A DNA stretch of 64,000 nt from assembly GCA_013397075.1 (NCBI GenBank), contig VWZS01010868.1, positions 1 to 64,000 of the forward strand, read 5' to 3'. Within the stretch, counting starts at the first letter, position 1. Each line of letters starts with the position of its first letter. Shown piece by piece: positions 59,801 to 64,000 of this stretch. The notes under the pieces were generated by a model. It saw only the letters and a program-made list of their open reading frames with translations, searched no databases and was not told the DNA's origin. The position numbers and the translations under genes were made by a program. This stretch comes from Rhabdornis inornatus (lineage: Eukaryota; Chordata; Aves; Passeriformes; Rhabdornithidae).

Positions 59801-62380
59801 ATTTAAACTCATGAATGGAGTTTTTTTCCATTCAGTACTTCCTCATTCAGCTTTTGACACATTACATGGTCTTGCTGATGCCTCATGTTATTTTTTACTG
59901 AAGGTGCACAATCTCATGTGCATCTCTTTAGCCAAGAATCACTGTGTGTTAACAAGCACATAAATGAATTGGTGTGAATTTTTTCCCAGATGCAGCATGG
60001 AAATCATCTGTGTGCAGGGCAGCACCTGAGAACTTGTAAGGGAGATTGTTTGCCATTTAAACCTGATAACAAATTATGAAAAGCAAACTGAAGTACACTG
60101 TAATAATTTTCAACTTTGTCCCTTCTGCTTTTCTTTAGTTGTGAATTCCTTGCACAAATACACACAGGCTTCACTTAAGAAGGCAGCAATTGCTTCAAAA
60201 AGCTGCTGGCTGAATGAAAACAATACTTGCATATTAAACCACCCTGATTATGTGTGCCAGAGGGAGAATGTGTGCACAGTGTCTTCATGATCCTGGTGCT
60301 GCTAGAACAGCAAGAAGCATCATAAAATTTGCTGAAAAAAAAAAAAACATTACTTGCAACCAGTGTCATTATTATTATTGTGTTGAGTTTGTTTGGCTTT
60401 TTGTATTCTTCTGAAGAAATTTGTCTCTTCCTGGGTTTTTGGAAGTCAGTAACAAAACTCCTTTGGGAGCAGCAGTGTTGGTCTTTTGGTTTATGACTGG
60501 TGGCAAAGATATTATCTACTAAGCACTACCACTTACAAGTGTTAAGGGCAAAGACAATCTCATTCCAAGTGGAAAATAGGAATTCTGAGTGCCCAGATGA
60601 AGCACTGTTTAGTTCAGATGAGACACCTCAGATGAACCATCCTTCTCTCTACCAGGAATCTTCCATGCTTTGTGCTGGAAAGGCGTGGAGGAAGGTTAAA
60701 AATGAAGGAGTGGAGCTAACAGACCTAGAGGGAGCAGAGAATTCCAGCTTCTCCAGTGGTAGGTGAGGAATAAAGCTTAAGAGAGGCAAGCTGGCACTGT
60801 GTCAGATAAGTACAATTCAGAAAAGTGGATAAAAGGGGTTTTTCTGAGTTTTTTTAATGAATAAAAAGAGCCCTCTGTCCATTTCTTTCAAAAATTAGTA
60901 CAACACAAGCTATAGAAATGTGTTAAGATGGTGGCTTGTTTCTGCCTGTGTCCTTGGAATTGTAAAGGCAAGATATTTAATAGGATCACAAGTAAGGAAA
61001 TTGTAGGTGTGGGAGACCCAAGAGGTGATTTAGAAATAAAAGGTGGATGGAGAAAACAAAGACAAATTCAGTAAATGTCTTGGCAGGTGCTGTTAGATTT
61101 ACAAGAAGCAGATAAAAGAAGAAATGTAAACTTCCATATAAGAGTTGTTTGAAGACTTAGACCTTAGAATTGCTTTCTTCTCATATTTGCTTCACTTGGT
61201 TGCACAAAAGGCTGTTTTGTTGCTGTGTGATAAAATTAAGGACTTGGGAATCAGCATTTTAAGTGAGTTTGTTTAGCAGCAGACTGCAGGAGAACAAAGC
61301 AGAGCTGCCTGTTTTGCTGGATGATACCAGAGAAATTAGTGTATTGTGTTGATAAAGTTTTCAGAAGCCTACCTGAAAAACCAAACTTCAGCTGTGCCTT
61401 TTGAACTGATAAGTATTGAAATAATTATAGCCCCAAAGGATTTTCTGCTAATAATAATAGCAGCAATGACAAGAACAGGAGGAATATTTTTCCTTCAGCA
61501 GTGTCTTATTTTTCAGGGCTGATCCATGTGGGAATAAACCATCCTCTGTTTCATGTGTAGACCATACTCTGAAGACCCAGCAGTAGTTTTGAATTATTGC
61601 TAGTGGAAAAATATTCATATTTGAGTGCAACTGAGCAAGTTTGTGCCAGGGGAGTTTCAGGTTGGGCATCAGGAGGAATTTCCCCATGGAAAGGCTGCTC
61701 AGGCCTTGGCAGGGGCTGCCCAGGGAGCTTTGGAGTGCCCATCCCTGGAGGTGGCACCTGGAGGTGGCACTCAGTGCTCTGGGCTGGGGACAAGGTGGGA
61801 CTGGGGCACAGCTGGGACTCTTGGAGGTCTTTTCCAACCTCAGGGATTCTGTGATTCTAAATTGACTCCTTGGAGACCTCCCTTGCTCAGATCTTGTGCA
61901 ATTACCTTTGGTTTGGAAATGACATGTTGGCAAATGCTCGTCCAGCCTGGCTTCAGCTCTTGCCCAGAAAAGGATGTCAAAATTCCTATTTTCTTGCCTT
62001 TTCTTCTTCCTTCACCTGTTCATTTGCTACCCATAGCACAAAAGAACTGAGATCCTTGTTATTTGTTAAATTATTCCTATTTCTCAAATCTTTATGTAGC
62101 TTTTTTCTAGTTAAGCCAACGATAACTTGTATTTCTCTTATCATCTTTGGTACTACTGAGGAACTAAACTGGGCTGTTTGGAGCAGAAATGCAATTTCAG
62201 CAAAAGCAGAGACTTTTAGACACTTTTATTCTTGCCACTGATGGAGAAACAGCAGTGGTGTTACACACGGGTGATTCAAATCACTTGCTAATAATGCATC
62301 TATCAAATAAATTTTCATTTGTGATGACATTTCTTCTATTTTCTTCTAGATGCAAAGAGTTTGGCCGAAATGCTTATGAG
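2720..62380 (+). CDS. DSCAM: DSCAM, internal part of the coding sequence (14 exons, spliced)
   Basis: This entry spans the joined exons listed separately below. DSCAM is a single-pass neuronal adhesion receptor of the immunoglobulin superfamily. It binds itself homophilically and acts in neurite self-avoidance, cell spacing and synaptic layer choice. The vertebrate layout is Ig1-9, FN1-4, Ig10, FN5-6, one membrane helix and a long cytoplasmic tail. The exons here give half of FN1, then FN2, FN3, FN4, Ig10, FN5, FN6, the helix and the first tail residues, in exactly that order. All introns are GT-AG and the joined frame has no stop over 2140 nt (about 713 residues). Identity to human DSCAM as I remember it is very high, including the juxtamembrane Arg run. 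The paralogue DSCAML1 has the same layout but matches less well. Both ends of the gene lie outside the window. Confidence 0.96.
3445..3511 (-). mobile_element. CR1 LINE 3' tip, antisense
   Basis: ACAGAATCACAGAATCATTT followed by AAGTTGGAAAAGACCTCCAA is the reversed CR1 terminus. Similarity fades after about 65 nt, so this is a heavily 5'-truncated copy. Confidence 0.8.
6014..6100. repeat. Tandem duplication with 55-bp period
   Basis: CTGGATTAGGAGCTCCTGAC at 6014 recurs at 6069 with single-base changes (CTGGATTAGGAGCTTCTGGC), and both continue into TCACYTGCTTT. The region has no coding content. Confidence 0.75.
6473..6543 (+). CDS. DSCAM: DSCAM exon: start of fibronectin III domain 2
   Basis: This 71-nt exon completes the Ala codon (G|CC) and encodes PDGPPQDVQLEPISSQSIRVTWK, ending on a whole codon (phase 0). 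The PP-x-V opening and the SIRVTW strand with its core Trp are the A and B strands of a fibronectin III domain. They match DSCAM FN2. It is too short for simple ORF searches and is recognised by frame continuity and by protein match. The acceptor is a strong pyrimidine tract ending CTTTCCAG at 6465-6472; the donor is GTAAAT. Confidence 0.95.
8266..8333. repeat. Three tandem copies of a 22-24 bp unit
   Basis: ATTAAAAAATCTTCTCTTCC plus CT occurs at 8266-8287 and again at 8288-8309, identical. A 24-bp variant with a GGG insertion lies at 8310-8333. The identity of the first two units suggests a recent slippage event. Confidence 0.9.
9711..10140 (+). mobile_element. CR1 LINE 3' fragment, sense
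   Basis: It starts near GATGGAGCAGCTCTGCTGGG and ends in the typical CR1 tip CATTCAGTGATTCTATGAA. It shares most of its length with the copies at 16271, 38663 and 59121. After GGGAATGGCTTCAGACTG (9878-9895), however, it has a different middle segment (about 9896-9940). Confidence 0.9.
10587..11027 (-). mobile_element. Probable solo LTR of an endogenous retroelement, antisense
   Basis: The segment has TGTC and GACA at its two ends (441 bp). Read on the minus strand it has LTR-like anatomy in the right order: an inverted CCAAT box (10815-10819), a TATA-like CTATATATT (10756-10764), an ATTAAA poly-A signal (10667-10672) and then about 80 nt to the CA end. No clear target-site duplication was seen and no internal retroviral genes flank it. 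The family is not named. Confidence 0.55.
12282..12522 (+). CDS. DSCAM: DSCAM exon: remainder of fibronectin III domain 2
   Basis: The 241-nt exon starts on a whole codon ([20 protein letters not shown]) and ends after the first base of a Val codon (phase 1). It encodes the C to G strands of FN2: the [13 protein letters not shown] strand, the loop with GGNFQFNIISID, the core LNNLKKFTQYGMVVQA segment and the NRAGIGPSSQEIITTTLED close. The Tyr/Leu 'tyrosine corner' spacing is intact. Codon choice is mixed and less GC-rich than in the exons for FN5 and FN6. The acceptor is TTCTGTTTAG and the donor is GTGGGT, which is a slightly weak consensus. Confidence 0.96.
12523..14154 (+). other. DSCAM: DSCAM intron between FN2 and FN3
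   Basis: This 1632-nt phase-1 intron has a T run near 13110-13130 but no identifiable interspersed repeat. I see nothing else in it. The acceptor is TTATTCCAG. Confidence 0.85.
14155..14301 (+). CDS. DSCAM: DSCAM exon: first half of fibronectin III domain 3
   Basis: The exon has 147 nt, phase 1 at both ends. It encodes (V)PSCPPGNVQATATSPE, then TISISWSTLAKETLNGI and LQGFRVIYWANLLDG. These are the A to C' strands of FN3, with the SISW core Trp and the NGILQGFRVIY strand. One oddity is the Cys in PSCPPGNV, where human DSCAM, as I recall, has Tyr; it would be an extra cysteine at the FN2-FN3 junction. The donor is GTGAGA, and the Glu codon is finished by the next exon. Confidence 0.95.
14302..16019 (+). 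other. DSCAM: DSCAM intron within FN3
   Basis: This 1718-nt phase-1 intron is AT-rich, without an interspersed repeat I can recognise. Short A and T runs occur near 15440-15480 and 15790-15820. The acceptor is preceded by TTTTTTATTTTATTTTATAG. Confidence 0.85.
16020..16175 (+). CDS. DSCAM: DSCAM exon: second half of fibronectin III domain 3
   Basis: The 156-nt exon is phase 1 at both ends. It encodes (E)LGEIKNVTTTQPSLELDGL, then [20 protein letters not shown] and RSEQIFTRTKED. These are the D to G strands of FN3, including the [12 protein letters not shown] strand and the TRAGDGVRSE turn. Two N-glycosylation sequons are visible, NVT and NYS. The donor is GTAAGG. The frame stays open beyond the donor into the intron as far as 16816, through a CR1 insertion that begins about 95 nt downstream (see findings). 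Confidence 0.96.
16271..16767 (+). mobile_element. CR1 LINE 3' fragment, sense
   Basis: It starts at GCCCTGTCCCAGCACAGGGA and ends at ATTCTGGGATTCTATGA. It is nearly identical to the copies at 38663 and 59121 through the first 230 nt. It has a single copy of the 22-bp unit GAGGGACAGCACACAGGGAA-TG, which those two have twice. It lies about 95 nt past the donor of the FN3 exon. Confidence 0.92.
16849..16873. repeat. CA/TA dinucleotide run
   Basis: A short TATACACACACACATATATA run lies just downstream of the CR1 3' end. Confidence 0.8.
18023..18208. repeat. 186-nt pure pyrimidine tract, (CTT/CTC)n
   Basis: Every base from 18023 to 18208 is C or T on the + strand. The run is built of CTTCTTCTC-type triplets. 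Any frame gives homopolymer-like peptides (Leu, Ser-Pro or Phe on plus; Arg or Lys/Glu on minus), which are artefacts. The tract has the symmetry needed for triplex (H-DNA) structures. Confidence 0.97.
19981..20024. repeat. T-rich run
   Basis: About 40 nt of T with occasional C, ending in GTTTGTTTG. It could be a decayed poly-A tail of an antisense insertion, but nothing recognisable flanks it. Confidence 0.8.
23580..23814 (+). mobile_element. CR1 LINE 3' fragment, sense, diverged
   Basis: It contains GTGAGGGTGGTGAGGCCCTG, GTCCAAGGCCAGGATGGATG and the tip CCAACCCAAACCATTCTTGG with GATTCTATGA. It is more diverged than the copies at 16271 and 38663. Confidence 0.85.
24108..24241 (+). CDS. DSCAM: DSCAM exon: first half of fibronectin III domain 4
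   Basis: The 134-nt exon completes a Val codon and ends on a whole codon (phase 0). It encodes PGPPAGVKAAAASASTVFVSW, then [23 protein letters not shown]. The PGPP opening, the VFVSW core strand and the [10 protein letters not shown] strand are standard for the A to C' strands of a fibronectin III domain. They match DSCAM FN4 almost residue for residue. The acceptor lies in a strong tract, TGCTTTTCCAG; the donor is GTAAGT, a near-perfect consensus. The following intron is the longest complete one in the window. Confidence 0.96.
25040..25103 (+). mobile_element. CR1 LINE 3' tip, sense
   Basis: It ends with CCCTTCAAACCCAAACCATT and GTGTGATTCTCTGA. Only the last 60 nt or so can be recognised. 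Confidence 0.65.
25711..25789 (+). mobile_element. CR1 LINE 3' tip, sense
   Basis: AAGGTGTCCCTGCCCATCAG is followed by TTTCAGCCCAAACCATTCTG and TGATTCCATGA. It is a 5'-truncated copy of the same subfamily as the one at 16271. Confidence 0.8.
27930..28083 (+). mobile_element. CR1 LINE 3' fragment, sense, old
   Basis: The tip GGGGGTTGGACTGGGTGACC, TCCAGAGGAACCTTCCAACC and TCAATTCTG is typical of an older CR1 subfamily. The upstream boundary is approximate. Confidence 0.75.
30998..31374 (+). mobile_element. CR1 LINE 3' fragment, sense (second subfamily)
   Basis: It begins near CAGGAGCAGCTGAGGGAGCT and passes through ACAACTCCCTGACAGGAGGG and GAATTTCCCCATGGAAAGGC. It ends TTCCAACCTCAGGGATTCTG. 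Its last 190 nt or so are nearly the same as those of the copy at 61643. Confidence 0.9.
32017..32488 (+). mobile_element. CR1 LINE 3' fragment, sense, old
   Basis: It begins at AGTTCTGTGTCGAGTTTTGG and continues through CTACAACTCCCTGAAGGGAG. It reaches a weak tip TTGATGATTCTGTGG. It lies about 640 nt downstream of the copy at 30998, in the same orientation, but its sequence is different, so the two are separate insertions. Confidence 0.85.
33012..33860 (+). pseudogene. Decayed CR1-type LINE with a reverse-transcriptase remnant
   Basis: An open stretch (33016-33414, 132 codons) recalls the C-terminal half of a CR1-like reverse transcriptase. Recognisable pieces are ITDLDNEIE (for the usual INDLD-xx-IE), GLDELGNWSGKSWIKFSKKM (for the DLDRLE-xW-x-KFN block) and VENNPLDSSEEDFEVIVPPK (for the LESS-xx-DLGVLVD block). 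The FADD catalytic motif expected just after DLDNEIE is not recognisable. Sequence to about 33860 then follows the 3' untranslated part of an old CR1, ending near TCCTTCCAGCTCC. It is an inactive fossil, not a gene. Confidence 0.75.
36967..37068 (+). mobile_element. CR1 LINE 3' tip, sense
   Basis: TGCCATGGTCTAGTTGAGGT leads to TCTCTTCCAACCTTGTGATT and a doubled terminal unit GATTCTGTGATTCTGTGA. The repeated octamer is the hallmark CR1 3' microsatellite. Confidence 0.9.
37449..37602 (+). CDS. DSCAM: DSCAM exon: second half of fibronectin III domain 4
   Basis: The 154-nt exon starts on a whole codon and leaves one base of the next Ala codon (phase 1). It encodes [20 protein letters not shown], then RNRQYSVWVVAVTAAGRGNS and SEIITVEPLAK. 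The RQYSVWVVAVTAAG strand and turn is the F-G hairpin of FN4. A sequon (NSS) is present. Codons are GC-ending through the core strands (GTG TGG GTG GTG GCC GTG ACG). The acceptor is CCCACCACAG and the donor is GTACAG. Confidence 0.96.
38663..39258 (+). mobile_element. CR1 LINE 3' fragment, sense, the longest of its subfamily here
   Basis: It begins at TACCCTGGGCTGCATCAAAA and ends at CTTCTAGGATTCTATGA. It shares the GGAGGAGCTGGAGCTGCTGC block with the copies at 16271 and 59121 but extends about 105 nt further 5'. It carries two tandem copies of the 22-bp unit near 38978-39022. Its 3' part lacks the GTGTCCCTGCCATGGCAGGG block seen in its relatives. Confidence 0.92.
41243..41434 (-). mobile_element. 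CR1 LINE 3' fragment, antisense
   Basis: ACCATGGAATGGATTGGGTT, GGCAGGGACACCTTCCACTG and CCAGGGGCAGCCACAGCTGC are the reverse complement of the 3' part of the copy at 16271. It is the only clear antisense member of this subfamily apart from the piece near 1001-1287. Confidence 0.9.
42862..43265 (-). mobile_element. Probable solo LTR of an avian endogenous retroelement, antisense
   Basis: The segment begins TGTGGTGGGTTGACCCACGC and ends CCATACAAACCCA. The block GAGAGAAAATATAACAAAGG and the block CCCCTCCCTTCTTCCCAGC are familiar parts of a common bird LTR-type repeat, as I remember it. In the usual longer form more sequence lies between about 43195 and 43205, so this copy seems internally deleted. 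The orientation is from memory of the family. No retroviral coding sequence is present. Confidence 0.55.
44633..44750 (+). CDS. DSCAM: DSCAM exon: first half of immunoglobulin domain 10
   Basis: The 118-nt exon completes an Ala codon and ends with two bases of a Ser codon (phase 2). It encodes [20 protein letters not shown], then LPCKAVGDPAPTVKWMKD. The Cys in LPCKAVGDP and the Trp in VKWMKD, with the GxPxP-like spacing between them, are the B-strand cysteine and C-strand tryptophan of an I-set Ig domain. This is the lone Ig domain inserted between FN4 and FN5 that marks the DSCAM family. The donor is AG|GTAACC. Confidence 0.96.
44751..45572 (+). other. DSCAM: DSCAM intron within Ig10
   Basis: This 822-nt phase-2 intron shows no repeats or other features that I can identify. 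The acceptor is TGTGAGGCAG, which has a weak pyrimidine tract immediately upstream but a T-rich stretch 20-40 nt before it. Confidence 0.85.
45573..45736 (+). CDS. DSCAM: DSCAM exon: second half of immunoglobulin domain 10
   Basis: The 164-nt exon begins with the last base of a Ser codon and ends with the first base of a Val codon. It encodes NGTPSLVMIDGRRSIFSNGS, then FVIRTVKAEDSGYYSCVASN and NWGSDEIILNLQVQ. The EDSGYYSC motif is the classic F-strand Cys with the D-x-G-x-Y-x-C signature. It pairs with the Cys of the preceding exon. Two sequons are visible (NGT and NGS). The match to DSCAM Ig10 is nearly complete. The donor is GTAAGG. Confidence 0.97.
45737..48588 (+). other. DSCAM: DSCAM intron between Ig10 and FN5
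   Basis: This 2852-nt phase-1 intron has one sense CR1 fragment (47666-47873). About 47150-47480 is somewhat GC-rich with C/T runs but is not recognised. Nothing else is seen. Confidence 0.85.
47666..47873 (+). mobile_element. CR1 LINE 3' fragment, sense
   Basis: It runs from AAGAAATTCCCCCAGTGAGG through CTGTGGCTGCCCCTGGATCC to CCCAAAGCATTCCATGAT. It is close to the copy at 16271 but 5'-truncated. Confidence 0.9.
48589..48687 (+). CDS. DSCAM: DSCAM exon: first part of fibronectin III domain 5
   Basis: The 99-nt exon is phase 1 at both ends. It encodes [20 protein letters not shown] and WIPGDNGGSSIR, followed by a split Gly. The PPDQP opening and the SSITLSW strand followed by GDNGGSSIRG are the A to C strands of a fibronectin III domain in DSCAM. 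The acceptor is TCCCATCTAG and the donor is GTAATG. The frame reads through the donor for about 35 more codons before a stop, which is unremarkable. Confidence 0.96.
48688..49252 (+). other. DSCAM: DSCAM intron within FN5
   Basis: This is a short phase-1 intron of 565 nt, the smallest in the window. An A-rich run (about 48766-48798) is the only feature seen. The acceptor tract is CTTTCCCTCCAG. Confidence 0.85.
48766..48798. repeat. A-rich run
   Basis: A short AAAAAAAAACCCAAAAAAAG run lies in the small FN5 intron. Confidence 0.8.
49253..49441 (+). CDS. DSCAM: DSCAM exon: remainder of fibronectin III domain 5
   Basis: The 189-nt exon is phase 1 at both ends. It encodes (G)YILQYSEDNSEQWGSFPIS, then PSERSYRLETLKCGTWYKFT and [20 protein letters not shown], ending LGK. 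The RLETLKCGTWYKFTLTAQN segment is the E-F region and the [10 protein letters not shown] turn closes the domain. Codons in the second half are strongly GC-ending (GGG GTG GGG CCG GGG CGC), in clear contrast with the first half. The donor is GTGCGT. Confidence 0.97.
49442..50151 (+). other. DSCAM: DSCAM intron between FN5 and FN6
   Basis: In this 710-nt phase-1 intron I see no repeat or other feature. The acceptor is ACTGCCTCTAG. Confidence 0.85.
50152..50442 (+). CDS. DSCAM: DSCAM exon: fibronectin III domain 6, whole domain in one exon
   Basis: The 291-nt exon is phase 1 at both ends and holds the entire FN6. It encodes [20 protein letters not shown], then [20 protein letters not shown], and later [20 protein letters not shown] and GCAEKQAKFATLNYDG. 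All other complete fibronectin domains in the window are split over two exons; this one is not. A sequon (NTT) and three cysteines (GGCPI, VCNSAGC) are visible, which are also features of DSCAM FN6 as I know it. Codons are very GC-rich in the first half. The donor is A|GTAAGT. Confidence 0.97.
50443..55335 (+). other. DSCAM: DSCAM intron between FN6 and the membrane segment
   Basis: This 4893-nt phase-1 intron has a TGA trinucleotide run (52488-52509). A moderately GC-rich segment (about 50800-51560) contains a 198-codon open frame of no recognised content. I could not identify any interspersed repeat in it. Nothing else is seen. Confidence 0.8.
52488..52509. repeat. TGA trinucleotide run
   Basis: Seven TGA units lie in tandem with no interruption. 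This is a candidate length-variable microsatellite. Confidence 0.9.
55336..55512 (+). CDS. DSCAM: DSCAM exon: juxtamembrane stalk, transmembrane helix and start of the tail
   Basis: The 177-nt exon is phase 1 at both ends. It encodes TIPPLIKSVVQSEEGLGTNE, then GLK, then the hydrophobic helix MLVTISCILVGVLLLFVMLL with IV, and then a basic stop-transfer run of five Arg followed by EQRLKRLR. The helix of about 22 residues followed by the Arg cluster fixes the topology: the FN and Ig domains are outside and the Arg run is cytoplasmic. This matches DSCAM. The donor is GTAAGG, leaving one base of the Asp codon. The frame remains open past the donor to 55796 (see findings). Confidence 0.97.
59121..59635 (+). 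mobile_element. CR1 LINE 3' fragment, sense
   Basis: It starts at GTCCCAGCACAGGGAGGAGC and ends at CCATGATTCTGTGATATTC. It is nearly identical to the copies at 16271 and 38663 over the first 220 nt. Like the latter it has the 22-bp unit twice. An open frame across it (58951-59634) is only the CR1 sequence. Confidence 0.92.
61643..61858 (+). mobile_element. CR1 LINE 3' fragment, sense (second subfamily)
   Basis: GAATTTCCCCATGGAAAGGC through CTCAGTGCTCTGGGCTGGGG to CCTCAGGGATTCTGTGATTC matches the end of the copy at 30998 almost exactly. It lies about 490 nt upstream of the micro-exon. Confidence 0.9.
62350..62380 (+). CDS. DSCAM: DSCAM micro-exon of 31 nt: first cytoplasmic tail residues
   Basis: The exon completes the Asp codon (G|AT) and encodes DAKSLAEMLM plus two bases (AG) of the next codon. 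Human DSCAM reads RLRDAKSLAEMLMS at this point as I remember it, so the AG fits the following Ser. The size is 31 nt, which is not a multiple of three, so skipping it would shift the frame of the whole tail. The flanking signals are strong (CTTCTAG before, GTAAGA after). The rest of the tail is not in the window. Confidence 0.93.
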
Positions 62381-64000
62381 GTAAGAACAGATTGAATTTT
62401 GTGGGTTTTTTTTAATTGAAAAATGTCTGCCAACTATAGTATCATATTTAAGAATTGTTATAGGGACAAATGGAGAAGTAAACTTTTTATTTCTAAACCC
62501 TTTTCCAAAACACACCATTTGTCTGTCTGTTAAGAACTGTGATGCATTGATGGTCAGATTGAGAGAAAGAAGACACTTTGTGGACAGTGTGAGGGTCTAC
62601 AGTGATAAAAAAACTGGTAACTCATGTTGGTAGATTAAATCATAGAAGATATGCAGGTCCATTTGGACATTTTTCCTACTCTGAAAAAAAAATTTTGTAA
62701 TATGTATCAAAGTAATTGGTCTACAGAGATCATCTGATTAAAGGCAATAAATTTCTGACTGTGAAGATCTCTAAACTTTGCAGCTCTGTTTATGTAATTC
62801 ACTGTTGTTAGCTGCTTGTACCCAAAGGTATAAAAGAGCAGGTAAATCCATTTATTATTTTTCACTTCTGTTCCATCAGCTCAGCATTCAGAAATCTAAT
62901 TCAGTTGTTGGATTGCATCATAATGACTATTCTGGCACCACAATTCTTTCAAAGATGGAAATTTCATAACTTCAATGTTTATTGTTTTGTCTAGGGAAAA
63001 TATTGAACTTTAGAACCGCTGCATATATTTGAAACTGGGATTGCCAAGGGATTATTTTTGAGTTTAAATGAATTTTGGGTTGCTAGAAAATATTTTTTAT
63101 ATTCAAGCAACAAATTTGAGAATGTCATAGATATTTCACCATATGGACCACACTCCAAACTTCCTCACCCGTGATAAACTTCACTTCTATTGTAAGAAAA
63201 AGCAAAGACATGGTGACAGATGGGTTTGGTGTAAATTCAGCTCTATGCCATCATATCTGAATAAGCCCAGTGATGTTAACAGGACTGGTCATGCTGTCCA
63301 GGTCATCCCCTCCCTGGCTCCCCATGGCAGCAAATTGTGGCTTCAGCAGCTTCAGGAACATTTGCCCTGGTGGTTTCTGGTGCCACAGAAGACAGCACAG
63401 ATTAGCACAGGCAGCAATTGAAGAAGAAACCCAGCAGGGATCAGCTGAAACCCCTGGATGGAGACTTTCAGTCCCAGTGACAACCCCTCAGAGCCCCTCT
63501 GCAAAACTGGTGATGCTCTGCCCCAACCCTGGCTGGCTTCACAAGCCTTGTCACCACTTCTGCAAGGCCATTCCAGAGTCTCACTCCTCTGACACTTGGA
63601 AAACTTCACCAAACGTCCAGCAGAAGTGCCCAGGTTTTACCCACTTTTTATTTTGCTGATGGTTACCAAATTAAGGAATTTTTTTCCTCCCTACCTGATG
63701 TACTCAGAGAGCAGCTAGGTCCCCTCTCAGTCCTTAGTTCAGAGCTGTTTTTCCAGGTAACTCACCTGCCACCATTTCATTTGGCTTTTCCTTTCAGCAG
63801 CATTGAAACATGACCATCAAACCAGCTCCTCTCATCCTCATTTATTAACAAATAATCTTGGTTTTATCACAGAAACATATTTTGCATTTCTTTTCTAAAA
63901 GTTTGAACAAAAGCAAATGACTGTTAAATCAGAACTTCAGAGGAAGTAGGGGATATAGGCTTACATTTGCAGACATGCCAGAACAGGGAACTCTCATTTG
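62381..64000 (+). other. DSCAM: DSCAM intron, 5' part, runs off the window
   Basis: No further exon was found; in particular the expected SKNTRTSDTLS continuation of the tail is absent. About 63290-63620 is a little richer in G and C but is not recognised. Otherwise I see nothing in this stretch. Confidence 0.8.

Larger units (their letters stand above)
55513..62349 (+). other. DSCAM: DSCAM intron within the start of the cytoplasmic tail
   Basis: This 6837-nt phase-1 intron carries two sense CR1 copies (59121-59635 and 61643-61858). I see nothing recognisable in 55800-59120 or 59640-61640. The acceptor is a very strong tract, TATTTTCTTCTAG. Confidence 0.85.

Noticed and set aside
2888..62349. 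Duplicated, mutually exclusive exons like those of insect Dscam1
   Set aside because: I looked for a second copy of each FN, Ig or membrane exon in the introns and found none; vertebrate DSCAM is not known to use such arrays.
2720..62380. DSCAML1 instead of DSCAM
   Set aside because: Domain order is shared, but the near-residue-level match in FN2, Ig10, FN6 and the membrane exon is to DSCAM as I know it. A database alignment would settle this.

Overview
The window is vertebrate, almost certainly bird, nuclear DNA. It lies wholly inside one large gene on the + strand, DSCAM (Down syndrome cell adhesion molecule). Evidence for a bird is the dense set of CR1 LINE 3' ends (most ending in ATTCTATGA-like tips), two LTR-like repeats of avian type, and introns of 0.6-13 kb. 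The CR1 subfamilies look like those common in songbirds; that narrower placement is from memory and less certain.

Fourteen internal exons were placed by joining AG/GT boundaries that keep one open frame and match the known vertebrate DSCAM protein. They are at 2720-2887, 6473-6543, 12282-12522, 14155-14301, 16020-16175, 24108-24241, 37449-37602, 44633-44750, 45573-45736, 48589-48687, 49253-49441, 50152-50442, 55336-55512 and 62350-62380. Together they make 2140 nt, about 713 residues, roughly the central-to-C-terminal third of a protein of about 2000 residues. In order they encode the second half of fibronectin III domain 1 (FN1), FN2, FN3, FN4, Ig10, FN5, FN6, the juxtamembrane and transmembrane segment, and the first residues of the cytoplasmic tail. 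The start of FN1 and everything before it lies upstream of the window. Most of the cytoplasmic tail lies downstream.

The rest is intron. It holds about eighteen CR1 fragments, mostly in the sense orientation of DSCAM, including one old copy with a decayed reverse-transcriptase reading frame. There are two probable solo LTRs, both antisense to DSCAM. Simple repeats include a 186-nt pure pyrimidine tract and a degenerate purine-rich stretch at the left edge. A GC- and CpG-rich patch near 540-830 is unexplained. No other protein gene, tRNA, rRNA, CRISPR array or operon is supported. The window looks like an ordinary, well-conserved neuronal adhesion gene in a repeat-bearing avian genome. I found no convincing new biological system, and the findings below are modest.
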